Source: Streptomyces silvae (GTDB lineage: Bacteria; Actinomycetota; Actinomycetes; Streptomycetales; Streptomycetaceae). From it: DNA of 64,000 nt. The stretch is from contig NZ_JAERUC010000107.1 of assembly GCF_016745505.1 (NCBI RefSeq), positions 1-64,000 on the forward strand, in the 5' to 3' direction. The notes beneath the pieces are model-generated. The model was not told the DNA's origin, did not search any database, and saw only the letters and a program-made list of their open reading frames with translations. The position numbers and the translations under genes were made by a program. Positions 8,362 through 16,262 of the stretch are shown piece after piece (within the stretch, counting starts at the first letter, position 1; the number at the start of each line of letters is the position of its first letter).

Positions 8362-9585
8362 ATGAACACCACCGCCCACCCCTCGACCGAGGTCCTGCGT
8401 AACCGGCTGCTCGACGAGATCGTGGAGGAACGGGTCGCCGGGCTCTACGACCCGCGGGTCGAGGAAGCCATGCGCTCGGTGCCACGGCACGAGTTCCTTC
8501 CGGCCGTAAGCGTCGAGACCGCGTACGCGAATCAGCCCGTGTCCATCAAGGACAATCCGGCCGAGGACGCTCTCCCCTTCAGCTGCGCCTCGAAGCCCGA
8601 CGTGGTCTTCTTCATGCTCGTCCAGCTCCAGCTCGAAGCCGGCCACCGCGTGTTCGAGATCGGCGCGGGCACGGGCGTGAACGCCGCGTACATCCGGCGC
8701 CTGGTCGGCCCCTCCGGACTCGTCGTCACTGCGGACATCGACGGCGAGGTCACCGCCTACGCCCGCAAGACGCTCGACGCGACCGGGTTCCGCGACGTCG
8801 AGGTCATCACCCGGGACGGAGTGCTGGGCGCGGAGGAGCTGGCCCCGTTCGACCGCATCATCGCGACCGTCGGCGTCTGGGACCCCTCCCCCGCCCTGCA
8901 GAACCAGCTCACGCCCGGCGGCAGGCTCGTCCTCCCACTGCGGTGGCGAGGGCTGACCCGCAGCGTCGCCTTCACCCGGCGGCCCGAACGGCTGCTGTCC
9001 GACTCGGTGAAGATGTGCGGCTTCCTGCCCATGATCGGCCAGGACGGCGAACACAGCGGTTACGTCGACGACGAGCACCTGATCCGCCTGTTCTGGGACG
9101 ACGACCAGGCGATCGCCCCGCCGGCGCTGGCGACGGCCGTCTCCCAGCCGGGAACGGTCGTCTGGACCGAAGCGAGTGTCGGGCCCGTCGAGTCGTTCGA
9201 CGGAATCTGGCTCCGCCTGTCGGCCACCGAGCCCACCACCTGCCGCATCACCGTCAAGCCGGCCGCCATCGCCGCGGGCCTCCGACGCCCTGCGGCGCCC
9301 GCACTCAGCCCCGCCCTCGTCGAAGCAGACTCGATCGCCTACCTCACCCTGGAACGCATCACGGCCGAGGACAGCACCGAACCCCGCTTCCGACTCGGCG
9401 CGGCCGGCTACGGACCACGCGGACATGCGCTCGCGGAGCGGCTGTGCACCCAGATCACGGCGTGGGGCGACGACCGGACGGCGGAACCCATGATCAGCCT
9501 GTACCCGGCAGGCACGCCGGACTATGAACTCACCGAGGGCTACGTCATCGAGAAGCCGTCGGCCCGCATGGTGATCGCCTACTGA
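8362..9585 (+). CDS. FxLD-system methyltransferase (protein isoaspartate methyltransferase-like)
   Basis: 407 residues. The first ~220 residues are a PIMT-type SAM-dependent methyltransferase: a substrate-side block ending SCASKPDVVFFML, then motif I as VFEIGAGTG (97-105). The ~180-residue C-terminal extension is typical of the FxLD-system methyltransferases. Related LanS-type enzymes in other class I clusters methylate a core Asp, leading through succinimide to isoaspartate. By analogy Asp46 of the precursor is the likely target; this is inference. Two hairpins follow the stop codon, so this is the last gene of the cluster. Confidence 0.9.
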   Translation: MNTTAHPSTEVLRNRLLDEIVEERVAGLYDPRVEEAMRSVPRHEFLPAVSVETAYANQPVSIKDNPAEDALPFSCASKPDVVFFMLVQLQLEAGHRVFEIGAGTGVNAAYIRRLVGPSGLVVTADIDGEVTAYARKTLDATGFRDVEVITRDGVLGAEELAPFDRIIATVGVWDPSPALQNQLTPGGRLVLPLRWRGLTRSVAFTRRPERLLSDSVKMCGFLPMIGQDGEHSGYVDDEHLIRLFWDDDQAIAPPALATAVSQPGTVVWTEASVGPVESFDGIWLRLSATEPTTCRITVKPAAIAAGLRRPAAPALSPALVEADSIAYLTLERITAEDSTEPRFRLGAAGYGPRGHALAERLCTQITAWGDDRTAEPMISLYPAGTPDYELTEGYVIEKPSARMVIAY

Positions 9586-9586
9586 C

Positions 9587-9656
9587 GACGCCTCACCACC
9601 TGAAGCCCAGGGGACCTGAGGCGTCTGCTCCGGCGGGGCCTCAGCTCTGCCGGAGC
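9587..9656 (+). terminator. Tandem hairpins after the lanthipeptide cluster
   Basis: GACGCCTCA (9587-9595) pairs with TGAGGCGTC (9617-9625). GCTCCGGC (9627-9634) pairs with GCCGGAGC (9649-9656). Placed immediately after the methyltransferase stop, they probably end transcription of the cluster. Confidence 0.65.
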
Positions 9657-9666
9657 GAAAGCTCGG

Positions 9667-9878
9667 CAGACCATCCCCGCGGATGCGGGGAGTACTTGCC
9701 GGACCCGATGACGAGGGTTGCGGCGTCGGGGCCATCCCCGCCTGCGCGGGGACCACCTGACCGGACTGATCGAACAGATCACCACCATGGGGCCATCCCC
9801 GCCAAAACGGGGATCACGGCATCAGAGCCGCAACGGCACGCGGATCCTTGGGACCATCCCCGCACGCGCAGGGAGCAC
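9667..9878 (-). CRISPR. CRISPR array 1: four degenerate type I-E repeats, three spacers
   Basis: Repeats lie at 9667-9695, 9728-9756, 9789-9817 and 9850-9878, each 29 nt, with exactly 32-nt spacers. All four carry the CCATCCCCGC...CGGGGA core seen in the intact arrays, but each differs from consensus in several positions. No leader-like sequence follows on the right. It looks like an old, inactive array whose repeats are drifting. The gap up to the next gene (9879-10007) shows nothing else. Confidence 0.8.
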
Positions 9879-10007
9879 AGGTGCGGCGACACCCCCCTTG
9901 GTGGTCGGCTGCTGAAATCCTTCGAGGGTTGCAGGGTCCACGACTTGAGCCGAGAGCGTCGACGCGGGGCCGAAGTTCCTCAGACCCCGAATCTCCGGCA
10001 CGCTCTG

Positions 10008-10556
10008 TTACCACAACTCCTCAAGCACTTCATCGAGCATGCGATTCCATTCAGACTCTGGGTTGGTCAGCGGAGTCGGGTCGAATGCGGCCACCGCCTC
10101 ACGGAACGTCTCGACCAACTCCTCGACATCGGGATTGGGTGAGTTGTAAGCGTCTTCGAGCTTCCTGAATTCGATCAGGCAGTGAACTAGCGCAGCGACA
10201 TCCCGGTGCGCAACCTGGTACTCACGCGCGCCCTCTTGGAATATGTAGACCGTTCCAGAGGACGGATCAATAGCGATAAGCGCCGCAGGAAGGTAACCCA
10301 GGACATGCCAGGACTGTGACTCCTCCGGGCAATAGCGATCCTCCAAGGCGAACAAGGGGGCCAGCACGTAAGGGTCCCTTACTGATCCCGACACTCCCGT
10401 ACGGGAGGTGAAGAACTTATCGTTCGGCAGACCGATGGAAGCCAGAAACTGGGCGGTAGCAGCATGAACTGAGCCGAAACTCAGAGCGGGATAGAGAACC
10501 ACACCATCCAACGCATAAAGCTGCGTCAGATCGCCGTATGCCACAGGGGAATTCAC
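10008..10556 (-). CDS. SUKH-4-like immunity protein (orphan)
   Basis: 182 residues from a GTG start. The N-terminal block (ALDGVVLYPALSF, then a helix and LPNDKFFTSRTG) and the later YLPAALIAID and GTVYIF strands fit the SUKH superfamily, closest to SUKH-4. These proteins neutralise polymorphic toxins or serve as spare immunity genes. No toxin gene is adjacent. Codon use is visibly less GC-rich than the neighbours, suggesting recent acquisition. It sits between two CRISPR arrays. The family call is by eye. Confidence 0.6.
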   Translation of the reverse strand: MNSPVAYGDLTQLYALDGVVLYPALSFGSVHAATAQFLASIGLPNDKFFTSRTGVSGSVRDPYVLAPLFALEDRYCPEESQSWHVLGYLPAALIAIDPSSGTVYIFQEGAREYQVAHRDVAALVHCLIEFRKLEDAYNSPNPDVEELVETFREAVAAFDPTPLTNPESEWNRMLDEVLEELW

Positions 10557-10629
10557 ACGGACACCCTACTTTAAACTCTTTTCAGTTGCGGGAGCACATG
10601 GAGGCGGAGGCCACCCGTCTCGAGGGCGC

Positions 10630-10962
10630 GGGACCATCCCCGCGCGTGCGGGGAGCACGCGTCCTCTACCGGCTTGCCCCCGGTCGGCCCGGGACCATCC
10701 CCGCGCGCGCGGGGAGCACCCCCTAGTCGAGGATGTCGTCTTCCCCATCGTCGGGACCATCCCCGCGCGTGCGGGGAGCACGCGTTCCACTGGGCGCCCG
10801 TGAGGCGAACCCCGGGACCATCCCCGCGCGTGCGGGGAGCACGTGAGGTAGCCGGAGGCCTCGGTGACGACGTGGGGACCCTCCCCGCGCGTGCGGGGAG
10901 CACTCCTGGATCCACAGATAGCCAGCCGCGTCGATGGGACCATCCCCGCGCGCGGGGAGCAC
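10630..10962 (-). CRISPR. CRISPR array 2: six type I-E repeats, five spacers
   Basis: Repeats start at 10630, 10691, 10753, 10814, 10875 and 10936. They are 29 nt, except the last, which is 27 nt through loss of two central bases. Spacers are 32-33 nt. On the plus strand the repeat begins GGGACCATCCCCGCGCG and ends GGGGAGCAC. The repeat reads GTGCTCCCC... on the minus strand, the usual transcribed sense of type I-E repeats, and a shared leader lies on the right. The damaged repeat is therefore the leader-proximal one, which is unusual. Confidence 0.93.
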
Positions 10963-11040
10963 TTTCGCTGAACTGCGAGTTCATCGTCCGTGATAGCCAT
11001 TCCGCACCGGTTTCACCGACTCCGACAAAACGCGCCTTCC
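10963..11040 (-). promoter_or_regulatory. Leader of CRISPR array 2
   Basis: Read on the minus strand towards the array, this stretch holds TTGTCGGAGTCGGTGAAA, matching the TGTCGG..TC..TGAAA element of the leaders beside arrays 3 and 4 and the solo repeat. It is the most diverged of the four. Bases 11041-11100 hold no gene. Confidence 0.65.
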
Positions 11041-11100
11041 AGTCATGCACCTCTCAGCCGCCCCTCGCATGCCCCCCTGAGCAGTGGCCGAGCCGACCAG

Positions 11101-12354
11101 TCATACCCCCGCTCTCGACGATCGGGTTCGTGCAGCCGTCAGGGGCGGTGCAGCAACTCGCGGACGTGGAGCAACAGCCGCGGGGCGAGGGGTCTTTGGG
11201 TGCGCGGGCGGCTCGCCCTTCGTTTCCGGCAAGGTCACCGAGAGCCGGGCGGCGTGGTCGTCCGCCGCCCTTGCTACCTCCCGCAGAGCGGCAAGATCAG
11301 CCCCCGCGAAACGCGTCGACTCAGCGGCCGCCTCCGCCAAGGCGCCGGCCTCCTCGGCGGCTCTGCCGTACGGGGACGAGGATCGGCCGGCCCCCTCCGG
11401 GAGCGTGGTGGACGGTGGCAGCTGCTGCCAGGCCTCGCGGAACGCTTCGATCCTCGGATGGTCGGACGTGGCCAGCGTCCGCCCCATCGGGCCGGCGATC
11501 CACGCCTGGAAGGACTCGGCCACCGATCGCGCGCCGGCCATCGCTTCCTTCCGGGAGCCGTACGGGACCGGCATGCGCGCGGCGGCGGTGCTGTACGTGA
11601 GGCCCGCGTCGCCCAACTTGAGCAAGGCGTCGGCGCTGGGAAGGGCGCCGGCCGTGGTGCGGCGGATCCTCTCCGCGCCCGCCGCAGCCAGCCGGCTGAT
11701 GACCTCGCACGTGCGGATGGAGACGGACTTCCAGAAGCCCTGGAACCGGGTATCGGTCCGCAGCTCCTTCCAGTACGCGCCGGCCCGCTCCCTGATCGTG
11801 GTCATCAGGTGCCCCATGGCGCCCCGGACGCTCTGGATCCGCTGCCACTCCGGCGAGCTCCGGAGATCCGAGGCAGCCGCGTCGTGCAGGGCGCCGTTCA
11901 CGAGGTCCGACGCTGCGGCGGCGGAGGGGGCCTCCGTGAGGATCTCGCCCTTGCGCGGCGGATTGTGAACCGGCGTCACCTGATCGATCGTCTCCAGGTC
12001 CTCCACCACCACGGCCCACATGTCGTCGGCACTGCCGTGGGCTTCGGGCACATGTTCCTTCCACGCCCGCCGCGCTCTCTCCAGGCCTTCCTCCCAGTCG
12101 ATGGGCGGCAGCGCGACACTGCCCTCGGCAGGGTCGTGCTTGAGGCGCCAGATGGGGTTGCCGTCCGACGGCTCGTGGAGGACGTCGCCCCTGCGCTCCC
12201 ACCGACCGCCAGGCAGATCGTTGCCCGGCCACAGAGGCAGATCGGGGTGTTCCGTCGCCGCTACGGCGTTCGACGGGGCAGGCGGCAGCGGAGCCCGGGC
12301 TGCGGGACGTTCGGCCTTCTCCGGGTTGGTGTCTGTGTCTGCACTCGTGGCCAT
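11101..12354 (-). CDS. Unknown protein encoded at the end of the conjugation operon
   Basis: 417 residues; ATG at 12354 with GGAGG upstream. I do not recognise a family. The N-terminus is Ala/Pro-rich, the middle (IQSVRGAMGHLMTTIRERAGAYWKELR) is strongly helical, and the C-terminal ~40 residues are basic and Pro-rich. No signal peptide, membrane segment or ATPase motif is seen. It lies just downstream of the DUF4913-like and VirD4-like genes on the same strand and is probably part of the same transcription unit. A role in DNA transfer is likely but unproven. Confidence 0.7.
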   Translation of the reverse strand: MATSADTDTNPEKAERPAARAPLPPAPSNAVAATEHPDLPLWPGNDLPGGRWERRGDVLHEPSDGNPIWRLKHDPAEGSVALPPIDWEEGLERARRAWKEHVPEAHGSADDMWAVVVEDLETIDQVTPVHNPPRKGEILTEAPSAAAASDLVNGALHDAAASDLRSSPEWQRIQSVRGAMGHLMTTIRERAGAYWKELRTDTRFQGFWKSVSIRTCEVISRLAAAGAERIRRTTAGALPSADALLKLGDAGLTYSTAAARMPVPYGSRKEAMAGARSVAESFQAWIAGPMGRTLATSDHPRIEAFREAWQQLPPSTTLPEGAGRSSSPYGRAAEEAGALAEAAAESTRFAGADLAALREVARAADDHAARLSVTLPETKGEPPAHPKTPRPAAVAPRPRVAAPPLTAARTRSSRAGV

Positions 12355-12421
12355 GGTGCCTCCGTAGATGTCGGTTCGGCCGGGCGCGTGGTGGTCGTCG
12401 GGCTGTCGAGCACCGTCCGGG

Positions 12422-12937
12422 TCATAGCGGCAGCTCGGCGTCGCCGGCCCGGCGGCGCAATTCGGCCGCGGCCGGGTGGGCCGCGGGGGCGTTCGTGGTC
12501 TCCGAGGAGGTCAGGTAGTGGTCGAAGTCGGTCTCCGTCCCCGGCATGACCGGTGGGACAGGGGGCGGGGCCTGGTGCACGCCGGTCGCGCACGCGGCGA
12601 GCTGAAGGCGTGGGGTGAAGGCGTGCAGGGTGTTGATCCAGTCGGCCTCGGCGAGCTCCCGGCCCGGGGTCGGCTCGCCGGCGTACGTACGGATCCACCC
12701 GGCGTACAGGGCTGTCAGGTGCTCCACGACCGGAGGGTGGCGGTACCAGCACGGCGGGATGCTGTTGTGCAGCTCGAACGTGGTGCGCAGCCAGTCGACC
12801 CAGGTCGCCAGTTCGCGAAGACGTTGGTGCCGGTCCACCGGGTCCATGGCGGCCCACACCCACCGCTGCGGCTCAGGCTGAGCCTCGGGGGTCATCGTGG
12901 GCCACAGCGAGGCCGGGTTGTCGAAATCTGAGGACAC
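12422..12937 (-). CDS. DUF4913-like plasmid protein
   Basis: 171 residues from a GTG at 12937, with an AGGCAGG-like ribosome site. The core (W..L..WV..L...F.L...IPPCWYRHPPVVEHLTALYAGWIRTY) fits DUF4913, a domain found on actinobacterial conjugative elements. The molecular role is unknown. It lies 20 bp after the VirD4-like gene, and the C-terminus is a variable Ala/Pro-rich tail. Confidence 0.75.
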   Translation of the reverse strand: MSSDFDNPASLWPTMTPEAQPEPQRWVWAAMDPVDRHQRLRELATWVDWLRTTFELHNSIPPCWYRHPPVVEHLTALYAGWIRTYAGEPTPGRELAEADWINTLHAFTPRLQLAACATGVHQAPPPVPPVMPGTETDFDHYLTSSETTNAPAAHPAAAELRRRAGDAELPL

Positions 12938-12957
12938 GAGTAGTGCCTGCCTTCTGT

Positions 12958-14679
12958 TCAGCGCTGTTCCAAGGACCTGCTGTCGTGGTCCGGTTCTGGC
13001 ATGGGCGCCCGTCCTCCCGACGGGGCCAGTAGCTTCTTCAGGTCCTTGTCGCGGAACGTGAGCCGCATCCTGATCTTGATCGGGGGCTGGTTCGAGTACT
13101 GCGCGATCGCGGTGAAGTCCGGCAGCTGCTGCAGCGAGTGCACCGGGGCGAGATCCGTCTCGGTGGCTGAGGTGTTCGTGGTGAACTCGCCCCGGGAGCG
13201 GCCGTGGGAGGTCCGCATCACCTCGGTGCGTCCGTACAGGCCGGAGAAGTAGCGCAGGGTCTCCAGGTCGCCGCAGCCCGGAAGCAGCATCCGCAGGCCG
13301 CTCGCGGAGAGCACCGTGTTGGCCTTCTGCATACCGAGCCGGTCCCGGAGCTGCGAGAGGTCGTGCCACACCGTCAGGACGTCGATGCCCATGCCGCGGC
13401 CGGTGGTCAGGATGTTCGGCAGTCTCGGGTAGCGCAGCATGTTGCCGGCCTCGTCGACCATCACGCCCAGCGACGGGTCGAGGGGCTTGCCCGTGCTGTT
13501 GTAGCGGACCTCGGCGCCATGAATGATCGAGGCGATGAGGGAGGTCAGCAGCGGGGCGAACCGTTCGGCATCGGCCTCGGACGCGATCAGGCAGACGGTT
13601 CCGTTACGGTCCAGCAGCTCCTCGACGGTGAAGTCGGTGCCGGCGCACGTCTCGCGGACCTCCTCGTCGGCGTAGACCCGGGCCAGCACGTTGAGGGTGA
13701 ACTGGATCGATCCGATGCCGTCCTCGTGGAGCCGTAGCCAGGGGGAGGCGTAGTCGTCGGCGACCTCGTTGCAGCCGTGCTGCAGCAGGACGGCCCGGAC
13801 GTGGTCGACGGCGTCCTTGCCCAGGCTGAGCCAGCGGCGCATCGCCCCCACTCCCCCGCCGGACAGGTTCGAGGCCAGCAGTACGCCCTTGAGGACGCTC
13901 TTGGCCTGGTCGACCCACGGCGCCGCGCGCTTGCTGTCGCCCGAGGCGGACGCCTCCGCCATCCACGACGCCATCCGGTCGGCGGCCTTCGCATCGGTGC
14001 AGTAGTCGACGGGCGACCATCTCTGGGTGGGCCGGCCGGGGATACCGGCCGGGGCGATGACCCAGACCGGCCCGAGGGAGCGACGGCGCGCGTAGATGAT
14101 GTCGAGGTCGGCGGCCTTGGTGGTGGTCACGACCAGGGGCCCTTGCCATTCGGCTGCGTTCGGCAGCACCAGGCCCGTGGTCTTCGAGGATCCCGGCACT
14201 CCGAACACCGTGGCGCTGATGTTGGGCTGTGCGGCCACGATCTTTCCGGTGCGCATCCCGCGCCCGGCGGTGATCCGGTTGGCGCGTTCGACCGGGTCCT
14301 GGGGCGCCTGGAGCTTCCGCTCCACCTTGGCCCCGCCCCACTGGGCGCCGCCGGTCCGGCCGCCGCGGCCGAAAAGGCTGACGGCCTTCACGACCAGGAC
14401 GAGTACGGCCAGGACGAGTAGGGCGGTCAGCACGTAGAACAGCCAGCTGGGCGGGGCCGGGTCGTACGCCGCGCCGGGGCCCTTCACCAGGGATTTGAGG
14501 ACGGTGGCGGGGATGCTGTCGGTACGGGTGGCCCACCCGCGCCCGGACAGCACGGCCGCGGCCGGCGCGGCGAGCAGCACCGCGCCGCCGACCGAGGCAG
14601 CCGCCCCGAACCCGTAGGCGGCGAGCAGGGTGTTGTCGTCCAGGCTCGCGGTGGACGGGCCGGTCTTCTCCGCGGCCAT
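12958..14679 (-). CDS. VirD4/TraG-like coupling protein
   Basis: 573 residues. Two hydrophobic segments lie near the N-terminus (about 19-45 and 78-101). The Walker A is GVPGSSKTT at 160-168, followed by NAAEWQGPLVVTTTKADL-type sequence, and the Walker B is LGVMVDEAGN. Coupling proteins dock the relaxase-DNA complex onto the mating channel and drive DNA export. The ATG at 14679 overlaps the VirB4-like stop codon as TGATG. The length and TraM-recognition-like ending are ordinary for actinobacterial members. Confidence 0.88.
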   Translation of the reverse strand: MAAEKTGPSTASLDDNTLLAAYGFGAAASVGGAVLLAAPAAAVLSGRGWATRTDSIPATVLKSLVKGPGAAYDPAPPSWLFYVLTALLVLAVLVLVVKAVSLFGRGGRTGGAQWGGAKVERKLQAPQDPVERANRITAGRGMRTGKIVAAQPNISATVFGVPGSSKTTGLVLPNAAEWQGPLVVTTTKAADLDIIYARRRSLGPVWVIAPAGIPGRPTQRWSPVDYCTDAKAADRMASWMAEASASGDSKRAAPWVDQAKSVLKGVLLASNLSGGGVGAMRRWLSLGKDAVDHVRAVLLQHGCNEVADDYASPWLRLHEDGIGSIQFTLNVLARVYADEEVRETCAGTDFTVEELLDRNGTVCLIASEADAERFAPLLTSLIASIIHGAEVRYNSTGKPLDPSLGVMVDEAGNMLRYPRLPNILTTGRGMGIDVLTVWHDLSQLRDRLGMQKANTVLSASGLRMLLPGCGDLETLRYFSGLYGRTEVMRTSHGRSRGEFTTNTSATETDLAPVHSLQQLPDFTAIAQYSNQPPIKIRMRLTFRDKDLKKLLAPSGGRAPMPEPDHDSRSLEQR

Positions 14680-16262
14680 CACACGGACATCCGCTCGTCC
14701 GTCTCGAAGAGTTTCTGCTCGATGTGGGAGAGGACCAGTTGGACGGCGTGACCGCCGCCGCGGCCGATCTTCCACAGGGCGCGGCCCCGCTGCCCGGCGC
14801 CCCAGGATCCGATCAGGTCGCATTCGGCGTCCGAGAGACCGATCGCCTCTCGGGTGATCTGGAGGGGGCGGGTGTCCTGTGCCAGCTGGATCCGTGTCTC
14901 GCAGGAGGAGATCAGGTCCTTGGCGATGGCGACGGCCTCCGAGCTCGCCGAGCCGACGCTCTCGAAGTCGGACAGCCGGTGGGTGGCCAGGATCTGGATG
15001 GTCCCGGTCGCCCGGGACAGCCGGAGGTCGGCGTCGATCTTGCGGACCATCGCGGCGCCGCCGGAGCGCATCTGCCGCCACAGTTCGTCCCGGACGACGA
15101 TCCAGGGACGCTGCCCGGGCCGGTCGATGGCGGCCTGGGCCCACGAGGAGACGCAGGACAGGACCATGGCGACCGTCTCGTCGCCGTACTGCTCCAGGGC
15201 GCTGATGTCGACGGACTGGATCGGTGCATCCCAGTCCAGGCCGATGGAGGTCTGCTCGTCGAAGAGCCCGCCGAGGTGCCCGTTGACCATCGTGCCGAGC
15301 GCCGAGCGGATCGACACCATCTGTTCCCGGGCCAGCTGCACCTCACCGTCCCGGACCCGGAGCTCCAGGGCCATCGCGTCGGTGGGGTCGCGGAGCTTGT
15401 CGTAGACCAGCGGCAGGGTCGGCACGGCGAGCCTGGTCTGTCCGTACAGCTCGCCGGTCACCTCGCGCACGGCGACGTCCAGGGCCTCCTCCTCGCGGGA
15501 CTCGAGGGTGCGACGGAGCTGGAGTTCGAGGAGGGCCTTGAGCAGGGTGAGGCGGCGCCGGTGGATCTCCTGCAGGCGCCCCCGGAGCTCGGCGGGATCC
15601 TTGATCCGGTCGAGGCCCGCGCCGAGCGGCCCGGCGTCGAGCGGGTTGAGACGGCCGGGCAGGCCGGGGCCGAGGCGTACCGGCTCAACTCCCAGGTGGC
15701 GGCAGAGCCCCGCGTACTCACCCTTCACGTCACCCGCGATCAGCGTCCGGTGGCCGAAGGCCATCAGCCGGAAGCACAGGGCCTTGATGTGCGCGCTCTT
15801 CCCGCTGCCGGGGATGCCCGTGATCATCACGTTCGGGTTGGTGCAGAGGCCTTCGCGGACCCAGACCGCCGGGTGCGCGCTGAAGGCCTGGGTGGTGAGC
15901 GTGTTGTGCCCGATGTACGCGCCCACCGGGGGCAGCGATCCGGCGTGCAGGAAGGGGTACGCCCCCGCGGCGTTGCCTGTGTCGGCACGGACGACCTCCG
16001 TGCGGGGCAGAGAGGCGGAGCGGCCTGCGAAGGGGTGCGGCCAGCCCTTGCGCGGTGCCACCCGCATGACGGTTTCGGCGTCCTCGAGCCGGCGGGACTC
16101 CCGCTGTTCGGCAGGGGTCGGGCCGGTGGGCCCCAGTACGTACGCGGTGTTGATCCCGGTGGCTTCACCGAGGCCGGAGGCGTGCAGCTCGGTGTCCGTG
16201 GCACGACGGCGTGCCGGCAGGTGGCTGCGCAGGCCTGCCGGCAGACGTGTCCGCAGGCCCAT
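14679..16262 (-). CDS. VirB4-like conjugation ATPase
   Basis: 527 residues. The Walker A is GIPGSGKSA (149-157); conserved AGDVKGEYAGLCRHLGV and late HRLSDFESVG blocks are typical of the VirB4/TraC-TraE group in actinobacteria. It lacks the long N-terminal domain of proteobacterial VirB4, which here seems to be supplied by the neighbouring SCO6880-type gene. VirB4 ATPases power channel assembly and transfer. The start at 16262 overlaps the SCO6880-type stop (ATGA). Confidence 0.87.
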   Translation of the reverse strand: MGLRTRLPAGLRSHLPARRRATDTELHASGLGEATGINTAYVLGPTGPTPAEQRESRRLEDAETVMRVAPRKGWPHPFAGRSASLPRTEVVRADTGNAAGAYPFLHAGSLPPVGAYIGHNTLTTQAFSAHPAVWVREGLCTNPNVMITGIPGSGKSAHIKALCFRLMAFGHRTLIAGDVKGEYAGLCRHLGVEPVRLGPGLPGRLNPLDAGPLGAGLDRIKDPAELRGRLQEIHRRRLTLLKALLELQLRRTLESREEEALDVAVREVTGELYGQTRLAVPTLPLVYDKLRDPTDAMALELRVRDGEVQLAREQMVSIRSALGTMVNGHLGGLFDEQTSIGLDWDAPIQSVDISALEQYGDETVAMVLSCVSSWAQAAIDRPGQRPWIVVRDELWRQMRSGGAAMVRKIDADLRLSRATGTIQILATHRLSDFESVGSASSEAVAIAKDLISSCETRIQLAQDTRPLQITREAIGLSDAECDLIGSWGAGQRGRALWKIGRGGGHAVQLVLSHIEQKLFETDERMSV

